The translations under genes were made by a program, and so were the position numbers. 64,000 nt of DNA, from assembly GCA_021234155.1 (NCBI GenBank), contig JAJEKV010000017.1, positions 12,593,525 through 12,657,524 of the forward strand, in the 5' to 3' direction. This stretch comes from Isoetes taiwanensis (Eukaryota; Streptophyta; Lycopodiopsida; Isoetales; Isoetaceae). This document shows, piece by piece, positions 1-10,195 of the stretch; the first letter of the stretch is position 1, and the number at the start of each line of letters is the position of its first letter. The notes beneath the pieces were generated by a model, which was not told the origin of the DNA, searched no databases, and saw only the letters and a program-made list of their open reading frames with translations.

Positions 1-190
1 TTCGGTAGAAGTGAAGTCGATGAAATCATCCATACAATACTCCAAGCTCGTAAAGTACATGGTCTTTGCGCTAAGTGCCGAAATCCGCCACCACGTGATA
101 CGCCCGGATAATATCATCCAAGAGAAGGTATTCACCCCTCGGTGATAAATAATCGGAAGGCCGTCTAACCCCGACAAGCCTATAGATTGG

Positions 191-541
191 TCACGGGCGC
201 GGTGTAGCTCCTCTCGCTAGCTCTTTCCAACGGGCAAAGTCGCCCATTCCTATATGCTCGTCATCCCCCTCCTCGGAGGATTCTGGTAGCTTGCCCTTCT
301 CTGCCGGCAAGATTTCATCCTCAACGTATTGGTCCATGAGGATGGCTAGAGCGAAAGTAGCTTCCAGATACTGCTGCCCCTGATGCTGGACCACTGGTAG
401 GTGTTTACCCCATCGGAGTTTCCCCTTCAAGACGTCATAAGCATGTGTGTCCCCACCTAGCATCTGCCGAACTATCTCCCGCTCCAAATACAAGTGGGGA
501 GGATCCCCCAGAGGAATACAATGAGGAAGCATTTCCTCCAT
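191..541 (-). CDS. Hypothetical protein, 116 aa, inside retroelement
   Basis: An uninterrupted 116-codon frame on the minus strand, starting MEEMLPHC and ending in a Gly-Ala-Thr-Pro-rich tail. It has an acidic stretch around residues 75-95 (EEGDDE) and no recognisable catalytic motif, signal peptide or membrane segment. I do not recognise the family. Its position within the probable internal region of an LTR element makes a gag-like or transduced fragment possible, but it may be an exon-like remnant or a chance frame. No function is assigned. Confidence 0.25.
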   Translation of the reverse strand: MEEMLPHCIPLGDPPHLYLEREIVRQMLGGDTHAYDVLKGKLRWGKHLPVVQHQGQQYLEATFALAILMDQYVEDEILPAEKGKLPESSEEGDDEHIGMGDFARWKELARGATPRP

Positions 542-1901
542 GTAAAGTCAAGGAATCCGGCGTGGTCCCATGCCGCTTACATATTGGCAAGGAGAGCTAT
601 CGTTGGCATAGCAAAGGCCGCAGCAGGTCGAAGGGAACACTGTGAATCCCATTTCTCTCCATCAAGGTACCAGGCGACAAGGTCGTGGCGGCGCCATGGC
701 TAGAAGGGAAGGAGAGAGGAAAAGAAGCGTTTAAAATAACCTTACAGTCCCCTTTTAAACCCTTTTATTAAAGCTGACGTCAGCATTTTATTTTAAATTT
801 AACATAAAAAAAAAAAAACATTAAACTTTTAATTCAAAATAAAAGCCTCTTTATTAATTATCACAAAAAAAAAAAAAAAAAATATGTACAAATGCGGATC
901 CCCGCAAGTAGGCTAAGGTTGCCCCCCCCGTATCCTACGGGCGAGGGCTAAATCCTTAGGCATTATGGTGACCCTCTTTGCGTGGATAGCGCAAGGTTGG
1001 CATCACCAAAAGTGCTACCAAGTAGGCTTCGCCAAAATTCTTGGGCGCCAAAATTGCAAAGGTGCGGAAACGGAGATCGGTCTTAAATTGTCGTGCGATC
1101 TCCGTACCGACCTCTCGAAAAAGGTAGCTTCCTCCGGAAGGTCCGTGGACTTCTGAAATTTGCGGATCTCCCGCAATGCCATGGTACCGGGTCGGAACCG
1201 ATGAGGCTTCCGCTGTGCCCCAGGCCCCGACGATGTTGGCACCGTCTTAGCCCGACAACCGTGGGGAGTTATCCACTTTCGGCTGCCGCCTCGGTCGGGC
1301 TGGTCTTCTTCCCAAAAGCCCCGGCGGTCCTTAACTTATCCTTGTATTGACCGGCCTTATGGCGACTCCCTTCCTCCCGAGCTTAACGGTTGGATCGCGT
1401 CGGTTTTGGGTTCGAAGCCACTCCCGGATGCACCTCCCCTGTTGGTCCCTGATCTTGTCGGTCCCCGCTCATCTTGCTCCAACTTCTCGCTCTTCCCGAG
1501 CTTTCCTTAGGTCTTCTTGGATCGAGCAAAAAGGCGGGCTGCGCACCGGCGATTAAGTTCGGCGTGGTACCGTTGTGGCCGCTGAACCCATATCTATCGA
1601 ATAGTTGTCGGATAGTCTATCTTTGATGTCGATTTCTCCCCATACAAAGCTGTTGGAACCCTCATGCCCGGTGGTATGGGGGAACCTCAATAATTCTCGC
1701 CATCAATGGCGGCAAAGCCCCCAGAATCCGGGTACTCCCTACCCGGGCTCTGGTCACCGGGCCAATCAATCCTCCCGGTGGTCGCCCCTCCCCGGCAAAA
1801 CCCCCTAATACGGTCGGGCCTCCGTCGACATCTTCCTCCTCCCATGGCCTTCACGTTCGGGAGGATAAAATTTGATGAGCATCATTACCATATCAGGTTG
1901 C

Positions 1902-2258
1902 TCAACAAGGGTATACTGAGTGGCGTAGGTTCAAATTCCAGTGGATGAGGAATGGCTCTGAGAAGTGATAGACAGGATATGGAATCCTATCGTTGTTCTC
2001 AAACCTATTGACCAGCTCATCCAACAAGATGTCGATGAGGGCTGGGTCAGTAGCCATGTGCTTAGCAATCATGGCGTAGATCTCCACGATGCTCATGGTG
2101 GACGGATCCGGAGCGCTCTTGGTAATGGCCAGCGGTAGTCTTGTGGCGGCGAAAGGGGATGGCAAAGGGGCGCTAAGATGCACAAGGCACAAGGGCGCGG
2201 GATCAAGGTCCTGGTCCGGTGGCGATGGCGAGGGGCTGCTCAAAGCGGTTGGAGGCAC
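1902..2258 (-). CDS. Hypothetical protein, 118 aa, possible gag N-terminus
   Basis: A 118-codon minus-strand frame with a Pro/Ser-rich N-terminus (residues 1-50) followed by a more ordered part (about 54-100) containing an Ile-Met-Ile-rich helix-like segment and the string LIDILLDELVNRFE. It sits about 600 bp downstream of the PBS-like site, where gag would be expected in a Ty3/gypsy element, but no gag domain signature or CCHC knuckle is seen. Unrecognised; gag-like is only a positional inference. Confidence 0.25.
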   Translation of the reverse strand: MPPTALSSPSPSPPDQDLDPAPLCLVHLSAPLPSPFAATRLPLAITKSAPDPSTMSIVEIYAMIAKHMATDPALIDILLDELVNRFENNDRIPYPVYHFSEPFLIHWNLNLRHSVYPC

Positions 2259-2843
2259 GGAAGCAAAAGCAAATGACAGGAAATGGTTTGCTAAACGGCC
2301 AATTAACTTTTAAAATTTCAAAATTTTTTTCCTTATTAACTTCAAAAATTTTTTTTTTTTATTTAAAACAAAAATTATACGGCGGAAATACGCGCCACAT
2401 ACGGTCGGGCGCCGATGGCATTATACGGGCTTCTGCCTCGACTGAGTTGACCTGGCGGGCCCGCGTTGACTCGAGTCGGCGGGTTCGGCGCCGACAAAGA
2501 TTTCGGCGCCAACTTGACCGCAAGCGACAAAAGGCAAGCGGCGCCCGAATTCGTTTTTGGGCCTGCCCTTGACCATTTTTCGCCTGGAGTTGACTGTTCT
2601 AGGGTAATTCAAGTACGCCCGATCCAATGAAACCATCTCCTTCGTCATTTGAGCTACCCACTGACACCTGTTAGGCCTCCAATCTTGGCCCCTCCACTTC
2701 AAAGCTACAATTTCTTAACTTAACCTAACACCAAGCCAAACAACAAAGAGAACTAACGACACATTGACTTAGCCTCCTCCTAACTACCGTGCTACGAGTT
2801 AGTGTTTGGCGGTGCTATGATTTCGAAAGCAAACCGAAATCAC

Positions 2844-2855
2844 GGCTCGATACCT
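2844..2855 (-). other. Primer-binding-site-like sequence
   Basis: Read on the minus strand this is AGGTATCGAGCC, directly after the LTR's terminal CCACA. It resembles the plant initiator-Met tRNA PBS TGGTATCAGAGCC but is not an exact match. Its adjacency to the LTR end is the main support, and it implies that the LTR at 2856-4439 is a 5' LTR. Confidence 0.45.
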
Positions 2856-4439
2856 TGTGGCGGCTCCCGAATATATCACGACCCTCGGACGATATACATG
2901 CGGGACTTTCCCCTCCCATGGCAATCATCTCACCATGAGCGGGGCCCTCCGCCTATTCCAGGCCATCTATGAAATGAGGCCCGAAGAAGGACACGAAGGG
3001 GTCATTCGCCCCTTGATGGGACTCCTACGTCAGCGGAAGCATGAATACAAGGGTTAGCCCACGGCATGAATATACATAAATAACCACCACGAAGGGTGGC
3101 GATCCATCTAATATACCAACGGTAGAATATGCATCTAATCCTACGAAAACACCCGGAACCCGGGTTCTACCCCCTCCCGACTCTCGTGAGGATCGACCAC
3201 GGCCGGGCCTCAAGGGATCAGCGGGAGGAGTCTTGGCATGGCATTGGCTGGCATAGAACATTGGCTAGGGTTGTCCACTCCATCCGCCCTCCCTGCACAC
3301 TTTGCGGATGGGTCGATTCATGCTATGGCTTTGCTATAGCCTTCCGGAGACGCAAACTTCGGGGCATCACCCTCTGAGCCTACTCCGGGTTCATGGCCTT
3401 TGGTCCGATGAGGCAGGTGGGGGAGGCCCCTTCCGTAATCCGCAAGGTTCCATGGGTGAGCTAGAGAATACGTGCCGCATCGGCGACCCCGCATCCGTGC
3501 CCGGCTTACTCACCCTAAATCTACTCAAAGTGCATGGTGCTCCATACGGATCACACCTCTACACCCGGGGAGTGTCGGACCCATACCCGCCCTCAACGTG
3601 GCCGGGCTGCTCGGCCCTAGCCCAGCAGGAGTCTCGGGGAGCCTTGTATGCTCATGCAAGACCCCACCCCTCATGTCACCACTATGTTCCTTTGTCCGTG
3701 CTAAGCGGCACCATAGCATCTAGGACCCGGTGGGTTCTTGTGCACGAGCCGCATATAATGGGGCTGCATGCAGCTATCTAGGAGCATACTACAATACACC
3801 TGTTCGTAGGCCTCTACCCCGTAATCCCCCGTTTCAAAGTCAGTTAAACAAAGAACTAACAATCCATCCTTTGGAGTAAGAACCGTAATTGAATATAAAG
3901 AGAACTTGTTTGTACAATCAAGGGTTAGTTTCTATGATTGATTCACAAAGAGAACAGAGAGAGACAGACACAACCAAGTGTTAACTAGAATTCACATAGC
4001 CACCTACCTGAATTCTGGCTGGACTCGTTTCCATGGGGCGCCTCCATCTTCTGGGAGTTGAGAATTCAGCTGTTACTTCACAGGGACGACTGTTATGGTG
4101 ATCTTCTGCAAGTGTATGATGGCGCCCAGCTCCTGGCCTTCCTTGGTCGATCTTCAGGAGTCAATCCCAGGGATAGGGGTCAAGTTGGCATCCAAACTTT
4201 GGCAATCCCCATGCTGCCCAATCGATTGGGGCAGGTGGCGCCTCCCCAAATGGTAATTAGCCTAATTTCCTAGGTTATAGGTTATTATTATTAATGTGTT
4301 AAATTAGCATAGCTAATTTAATCCTTTTTAAGGTAACTCCCTAGGTTGCAATTAAATTCCCATTGCAAATACATGACGTAGACCGTATTTCCCATTACAA
4401 ATACATGACGTAGACCGTATAACTACATGGAACGTCACA
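2856..4439 (-). repeat. LTR 1 (about 1.58 kb), probable 5' LTR
   Basis: On the minus strand the unit begins TGTGACGTTCCATGTA at 4439 and ends with GGGAGCCGCCACA at 2856. It is a diverged copy of the sequences at 19659-21053 and 32940-35077. Shared blocks include TGCCAGCCAATGCCATG, GATGGATCGCCACCCTTCGT and the terminal GGGAGC...CACA. The start is shared almost exactly with the copy at 32940. It abuts the integrase frame of element A at 4440, so it or its whole element inserted there. The 5-bp flanks do not match (AGATG versus AGGTA), consistent with this being one end of a larger element rather than a solo LTR. Confidence 0.75.
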
Positions 4440-5053
4440 CATCTCTCCTCTGGCACAGGCAGAGATTGCAATAGCCCTGGAGTCTTGCCTCGACCCGCTT
4501 TAACCTGTTGACAAGTCTCACAAACTTTTACATATTCCCGCACATCCTCTTTCAAACTAGGCCAATAAAACATTCTTTTGAGCGATTCATAAGTTTTCCA
4601 TTCACCCCCATGCCCAGCATAAGGTGCATCATGAAATTCGCTCAATAATTGCTTTCTCAATGTGTCCACAGCAGGAACATAAATACGTCCCTTATGATAC
4701 CAAAGTCCATTCTGGATGTCCCAAGCATCAGGTAACTTGGAGAGATGCTGCATACTCAAAATATAGGCATCCAAGTCATATGCTTGCCTAATCTGTGACA
4801 CCAAAGCAATTTCACATTGAACCATCACATTTACTTCCCGAACCCTAGAAAGAGCATCAGCAACAGGATTCTTTTTCCCAGGAAGATGTTCAACATGAAA
4901 ATGAAATTGAGAAAGAAAGTCCAACCATCTTGCTTGCCTTGGACTTACCTCGGCCTGGCTTTGCAGGAATTTCAAGGATTTATGATCGGTATAGACCACA
5001 AACTCACACTTATTGCGGAGATAATGTTTCCAGACTTTGACCGCATGAACCAT
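4440..5053 (-). pseudogene. pol: Pol C-terminal part: RNase H end and integrase zinc finger, truncated
   Basis: The frame contains the end of RNase H ([13 protein letters not shown], then LPGKKNPVADALSR) followed by the integrase H2C2 zinc finger: His in FHDAPYAGHGG and the Cys pair in KVCETCQQVKAG. The integrase then stops at LPVPEER, and the next codons read into the LTR at 4439. The D,D-35-E catalytic core is therefore absent. It is joined to the RT part upstream by a frameshift near 5050. The product would normally process and integrate the element's cDNA in the nucleus; this copy cannot. Confidence 0.85.
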
Positions 5054-6115
5054 CGCCAGAACTCCTGCTCATAGGTGGAATAGTTCTTCTCAGCAGCATT
5101 GAGTTGGCGACTTTCATACGCCACCACCCTACCATCCTGCATGAGAACAGCACCAATGGCATAACCACATGCATCCGTGTAAACCTCATAAGGTTTACTC
5201 ATGTCTGGAATCAACAGAATAGGCGCTGAGGTCAGCAACCTCTTCAGCATATCCATTGCCTGCTGCTGCTTCCCCGTCCATTGCCACTGGACATTAGTTT
5301 TCAACAACATAGTTAAAGCAGCCACAATCTTGGCAAACTTCCAGACAAATCTGCGATAATAACTGGCCAATCCCAAGAAACTACGCAACTCAGATACATT
5401 CTTTGGCACAGGCCAAGACTGAATTGCCTCCGTCTTCTTGGGATCTACAGCTACACCTTCAGCAGATGCAGTATGGCCCAAATATTCCACCTGTGCTTTC
5501 AAAAATTCACACTTTGACATTTTTGCATGCAACTTATACTGTCTGAGCAGAGTTAGCACATAACGCAAATGATTCAAATGCTCCTCTAAGATTTTGCTAT
5601 ACACCAGGATATCATCTAAAAATACTTCAACAAAAGTATCAAGACATCCTGCAAAAACCTCATTCATCATTCTGGAAAAAGTAGCAGGAGCATTCGTTAG
5701 TCCAAAAGGCATCACCAAAAACTCAAAATGACCAAAGGTGGTCCTGAAGGCAGTCTTATGAACATCCGACTCCTTCACCCTTATCTGGTGATAACCACTG
5801 CGCAAATCCAACTTAAAAAAATATTTAGCTCCTGTTAATCTATCCATAATCTCGTCAATTCTAGGCAAAGGGTACCTATTCTTGATCGTGATCTTATTCA
5901 AGGCACGATAATCAATGCACATCCGCATTGATCCGTCCTTTTTCTTGACTAGAATGAACCTGCTTCTTTACCTCCTCTTGTTCTAATATGGACAATCTAT
6001 AAGGGCTACGAAACACAGGTTTGGATCCAGGCTCTAAATCAATCTCATGTTCAATTTTCTCTACTAGGTGGAAGGCCTTCAGGCAGTTCCTACGAGAACA
6101 CATCCTGAAACTCAT
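4972..6115 (-). pseudogene. pol: Pol: reverse transcriptase and RNase H, frameshifted
   Basis: Reverse transcriptase of a Ty3/gypsy element. The N-terminal part (5912-6115) has DLEPGSKPVFRSPYRL, then a deletion of roughly 20 codons removes the segment that usually links to [13 protein letters not shown] and shifts frame. The main frame (4972-5928) carries [38 protein letters not shown], the catalytic FLDDILVYS, the thumb region [11 protein letters not shown], and RNase H with [13 protein letters not shown] and [15 protein letters not shown] second frameshift near 5050 separates the RNase H end. The enzyme core motifs are preserved, so decay looks moderate, but the deletion would abolish activity. 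Confidence 0.9.
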
Positions 6116-7892
6116 ACAACAGATTCTGCAACTCTTTTGGGCCTTTTGAATTCTCTATGACCTCACTATCAGCACTCATATGACAGCACTCAAAAGCAGG
6201 ATAACATTCATCAATAAATAGAAGAAAACATTGATTGGAAGATTTACGTACCAGTTTCTTGACCTGAAGCGACGACACGATCTTGGAAGCTCCCGTCAAA
6301 GGACTCCCTTGCAGATAGATCTCCCATCCATCGTGCTTCAGCGTCACCTGGTGAGTGTTCCAATCTATTGCAGTAGGCTTAACCCGCTGCAACCATGTTA
6401 TCCCCAGCACCACATCATACTGGCCAACATCCAAGAGGTCAAAGTCAAGCTTTTCCTGGTATTCTTGAATACACAAGGGCACCCCAATAGCTTTACGATC
6501 CTCCACCTGAGAATCGCTCACAAAAGGCCCATCTACCTTGTACTTATTAGTCCTTACACAAGGTAGGTGCAGTTCTTCCACCAACTTAGAAGATACAAAC
6601 ATGTCAGAAGAGCCACAATCCAATAACACAACTACGTTTCGGCCCATGATTCTGCCCAAGAATCTAATCACACGTCCAGCAAACATATCCATGATGTCTT
6701 TGCTTGCGGGCTTATCCAGCGCGCACAGCTCTTCCATGGCAATGGTTGAAACCGTCTTAGATTCCAATACTTCTTCAGCCTTTTCAGTCACGTTTGCTTT
6801 CTTGTTATCAGCTTTCTTGTTCTGTGGCTGAGAGCATTCACGACTAATGTGCCCAGGCTCCCCACACCTATAGCAGAAAATCCCCTTCCTGGAACCATCG
6901 GACTTGGAGTCCGCCTTACGCTTCTTGGACTCTCCACCTGCAGACTTAGACTTAGACTGCTCAGACTTTTCAGACTTTTTCTTCTTGAAAAACCTGTTTT
7001 TCTTCTTTGAGAACTTCCGGGACGTCCTCTTAAAGGACTCATCCTCTTCCCCAAGCTGACGAGCCAACATCGTTGCCCTCTCAAAATCCTCGGGCTTCAA
7101 CCCGATTATTTGCTTCTTGAGAGCAACACTGGATAGCCCACCTAGGAAGAAATCAACCTGCCGAGCCTCGGACAAGTCTCCAACCCTGTGGATATAACCA
7201 CGTACCTTATTGATATAAGCACTAAGAGAACCTATCTGCTTACAGTACCGCAGCTTCTCAAGCGCATCACGAGCATCATGCTGAGGTGCATACTCTCCAA
7301 TAAAGTATTTCCTAAAATCGGACCAGGTATTCACCTCCTTCTTCATGGTAGGACCATTCCACCAACTATAGGCATCCGATTTCAGCCGCATCTGCGCAAT
7401 AAACAGCCGCGCCTTGTCACCTTTATTGGTAGCCTCAAAAAAGGTCTCAAGCTTGTCAATCCAAACCATCGCCTCCTCAGCAGTGCCTTTCCCATCCCGA
7501 TCCGGGATCTTTGTGCGCTCGAGACTGCGGATGTCCTCCTTGCTCAATCCGAAACTCTTCAGTGTCTGCTCCACTGCCGCACTAGCACCAGGTACATCCG
7601 GGTCCACCACCACAACTGCTGGAGACTTCCCTTTCTCCGCAGACTTCCCTAGGCCATCCGTGCCAGCAAGGGTCTCCAAAACAGTTCTCATAGCAGTCTG
7701 AGTGTCCAATACAGCCTTGAGGCTCTGCTGCACTCCCAACAAGTCCTCGTCCCACTTCGTCTGCATGGTCTCCAGGTTCTTCTGGGTTTCTTGTACGCGA
7801 GCAGCTAGCCCCCGTACATCAGGTTCCTCCTCCATAGGAGTCGCCTGTCCTGCTACAGTATGTGCGCCTGCACTAGTCTCGCCGTGCTCCAT
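6090..7892 (-). CDS. gag: Gag-protease polyprotein of element A (600 aa)
   Basis: A 600-codon open frame. Residues about 20-75 form a heptad-like helical stretch. Residues 125-290 match the retrotransposon gag domain (MVWIDKLETFFEATNKGDKA, WWNGPTMKKEVNTW). A Lys/Ser-rich basic region follows (about 290-335). The CCHC zinc knuckle CYRCGEPGHISREC is at about 339-352 and binds RNA during particle assembly. An aspartic protease domain spans about 405-530 with the active-site string LLDCGSSDMF (Asp-Cys-Gly rather than the usual Asp-Thr/Ser-Gly) and the downstream YDVVLGITWL. The start at 7892 lies about 30 bases inside the PBS. Gag and protease share one frame, and RT begins in another. Confidence 0.88.
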   Translation of the reverse strand: MEHGETSAGAHTVAGQATPMEEEPDVRGLAARVQETQKNLETMQTKWDEDLLGVQQSLKAVLDTQTAMRTVLETLAGTDGLGKSAEKGKSPAVVVVDPDVPGASAAVEQTLKSFGLSKEDIRSLERTKIPDRDGKGTAEEAMVWIDKLETFFEATNKGDKARLFIAQMRLKSDAYSWWNGPTMKKEVNTWSDFRKYFIGEYAPQHDARDALEKLRYCKQIGSLSAYINKVRGYIHRVGDLSEARQVDFFLGGLSSVALKKQIIGLKPEDFERATMLARQLGEEDESFKRTSRKFSKKKNRFFKKKKSEKSEQSKSKSAGGESKKRKADSKSDGSRKGIFCYRCGEPGHISRECSQPQNKKADNKKANVTEKAEEVLESKTVSTIAMEELCALDKPASKDIMDMFAGRVIRFLGRIMGRNVVVLLDCGSSDMFVSSKLVEELHLPCVRTNKYKVDGPFVSDSQVEDRKAIGVPLCIQEYQEKLDFDLLDVGQYDVVLGITWLQRVKPTAIDWNTHQVTLKHDGWEIYLQGSPLTGASKIVSSLQVKKLVRKSSNQCFLLFIDECYPAFECCHMSADSEVIENSKGPKELQNLLYEFQDVFS

Positions 7893-7923
7893 CTCAGCTA
7901 CTCAAGGTCCAAGCCGCAACTCA

Positions 7924-7936
7924 GGCTCTGATACCA
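7924..7936 (-). other. Primer binding site (initiator-Met tRNA type)
   Basis: Read on the minus strand this is TGGTATCAGAGCC, the classic plant PBS complementary to the 3' end of initiator methionine tRNA. One base separates it from the LTR end CGTAACA at 7938. It primes minus-strand cDNA synthesis and fixes element A's orientation and 5' LTR boundary. Confidence 0.93.
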
Positions 7937-7937
7937 C

Positions 7938-9696
7938 TGTTACGAACCAAAATTTTAGTACCAAAAATTTCGATTTGTATTCACATCAACCCATCAGAGT
8001 ACACAGAACAAGTACTGCCTCCCACGAGGCTATATACATGAAAGCCACGTATACAGATAACAAGACGACAACACAAGATAACTAAATGCACACGTACGCT
8101 CCGCCAGCTATCAAACAGCCTGCACAAGCTTCCACGTGTTAGTAACATGCATGAGAGTTATCCAGTATGTCAACACGAAGCAATGACTGACGGACTGCAA
8201 GAACACACATATGGAATCCACCACACACACCATAGTATCTGCCAAGCAGACACACCCCGCCATATCTAGACAGTACGTCGTCTAGAACCCCCGGGCTGGT
8301 GGATCCAATGTAAGGAAGAAACTGCAGGCATTATAAGAACGCAGGCTACTCGACTGTTGGTTCCGCATGCCACTGTCCCATACCAGCGACAAGCTTTACC
8401 TCACAAGTACCTCTCGTACTTATTTAGACGAGCCACGTTCATCTAATATCCTGCCCTGCATAAAACTCCCTTGGGTAGCACTTACGTTGCTCACTCCAGT
8501 ACCACTAAGATACTGCAACAACAGTGGAGCATCGCTCCACAATGGATACTCTGCTTTCACTGGACTGTCGGTAGGCATATGATATCGTCCCATACCAATA
8601 CCATTAGCCTGCCTCACCAGCACTCACAAGTACCCATTGGAATAAGCAAGGCTCGTTCCCACAGAAGGGATGGCTTATTATGAAGCCCAGCCTTGTAGCA
8701 GCTTAGTTTTAAGTGCTAACAACCATTCATAATCATGGCTAAACTTAACACAACTTAGCATACCAGCCCATAGCTGAATAATCAGCTTGAGCCTATTCTA
8801 CAAGACTTTCCAAGGAGGGTTCAAGGAGGCATCAAGAAGCAAGCAGGCCCTCTCTCTTTTCAGATGATCAATCCCACCACAATTAACACAGCAGGCCATC
8901 ACTATGGTTCTGCCATCTCTGCGGCTTAGCCAGTTCATAATCATGGCTTACCAGTAGTACAATAGTAGGAATCCATTGATCACTGAGTAGAGGTTTTATA
9001 AGGGTTGGGGTACTCTGCCAAAATCGTCCAGCTTCCCTGGGATTCAGCTTCCGCCTTTGCCTCCTGCAACCATCCGGCCTCCTTCTCCAGCAATTCCCTT
9101 CTGCTCCCCTTTTTACCCCTTTTGGATCACTCTTGGCATCTGCTCACATGGCAGAGCCAAATGGCAGTGACCCATTGGCCCAACAAGGCTTGAACCAATC
9201 AATTGGCCCAAAATTGAAGCTGCCCGGTTCGTTCACGTTCCATGCAAATTTGCTGCTGTTACAGCAGCCCAAAGGGTGTGATACCAGCCCCCAATATCAA
9301 CCATTATTAAGGAAATTCCATTTCCTTACCTAAGGAATTTATGGGTGCACACAAGTATCGCATTTGCAACAAAAGGAGCAGTAAACTATATGGGGGCAAA
9401 TTGGTGTCCACATACCCGGGCGCCACCCCTGAGAATATTCCCACTCACTGGGGCATTCTCTGGCTCCGAATCAGGCCACTAGAATTTCCGCAACATTACC
9501 TTAGCTAATGTCGCTCTAATCAGAAATTCTAAGTAACCTACACCCTAGTCTAAATTGTCTTGTGCACTTCACATTTAGACTAGGCCATGCGACCACAATG
9601 AACTCAATGACCACATGCACCGAGACATTGTATTAGCCCCCAACAATATGCATGTCAATATTTACAACAATGGTCTGACAATATTTGGGCATAACA
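7938..9696 (-). repeat. Element A probable 5' LTR
   Basis: The 3' end of the LTR is firm: GGTTCGTAACA immediately before the PBS. The 5' end is inferred at 9696, where the minus strand reads TGTTATGCCC, giving TGTTA...TAACA termini and a length of about 1.76 kb. Another possible start is TGTTGGGGGC near 9646. A TATA-like box lies about two thirds of the way in. No second copy exists in the window to confirm the boundaries by alignment. Confidence 0.6.
8996..9006 (-). promoter_or_regulatory. TATA-like box in element A LTR
   Basis: The minus strand reads CCCTTATAAAACC here, a good TATA box within the LTR and about 1.06 kb before its 3' end. It would mark the U3/R boundary region and direct transcription of gag-pol on the minus strand. 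No experimental support can be read from the sequence. Confidence 0.55.
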
Positions 9697-10195
9697 GATT
9701 ACATATAGAGGTAGCAGAACAGAAAGTCCTTTTTCAACAAAAGCAGTAAGAGATTACATTCAAAAGTACATTTCAAACACATTTTTATTTCAAAAACACA
9801 AGTTGGCCTACGAAGTGAGGCCTCGATTCTTCTGCAGCGTAGCAGTACGCTCTACTGGCCTGCAGAAGTGAATACATTAGTGTCTAAGAAATAAGTTAAG
9901 TAGTGTGGTTGAAGGGACCACCCCCTTAAATAAATGAAAATATGAATGCAAAGGTCCTATCGTGCCTAAGGCTTGCATGTCGTCTCGGCGTAAGGAGTGG
10001 CAATATTCCCATAATAGCCGTAGACGAATGCGCCCTATCATGAATGCCTATATGCCCAATTCCCCATCTAAGATGCATGTAACCCAACCCCTGGAATGAT
10101 CCATGCCGGATTTCGCTCATATGACCCCTGTCGCACTATTAGAACACTACGCTTACCATCCGGTTGGAGATGATTGTATCTTGAATGGTTCGGCC
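9697..10195. other. Non-coding stretch between elements A and B
   Basis: About 500 bases between the probable LTR of element A and the stop codon of element B's pol. It should contain the 3' untranslated region and polypurine tract of element B, and perhaps part of its 3' LTR, but I cannot point to a clear PPT or LTR start. Short runs such as the Ala/Arg-like frame at 9926-10120 look like chance frames. Confidence 0.4.

Larger units (their letters stand above)
1..2855 (-). mobile_element. Internal region of an LTR retroelement, weakly coding
   Basis: This stretch lies directly 3' (minus strand) of an LTR ending at 2856 and begins with a PBS-like site, so it is best read as the start of that element's internal region, which leaves the window at base 1. 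I see no gag zinc knuckle, protease or reverse transcriptase motifs. Only short open frames exist (191-541, 1902-2258, 2421-2702), broken by AT-rich runs near 790-880 and 2300-2390. It could be a large non-autonomous derivative (LARD-like), or a decayed autonomous element whose pol lies beyond the edge. The assignment is inferred from the LTR and PBS geometry, not from protein homology. Confidence 0.45.
4440..7937 (-). mobile_element. Element A: Ty3/gypsy retrotransposon, interrupted
   Basis: This is the internal region of a minus-strand Ty3/gypsy element in the order PBS, gag, protease, RT, RNase H, integrase zinc finger. It stops after the integrase string LPVPEER, where LTR 1 begins. Domain order (RNase H before integrase, no integrase before RT) places it in Ty3/gypsy rather than copia. 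The rest of integrase and the 3' LTR are not found on the far side of LTR 1 within this window. The RT-RNase H spacing and the FLDDILVYS motif resemble other gypsy elements; a chromodomain cannot be checked because that end is missing. Confidence 0.85.

Noticed and set aside
2856-4439. Solo LTR 1 with element A's integrase continuing on the other side
   Set aside because: The 5-bp flanks differ and no integrase core is found below 2856; a PBS-like site is found there instead.
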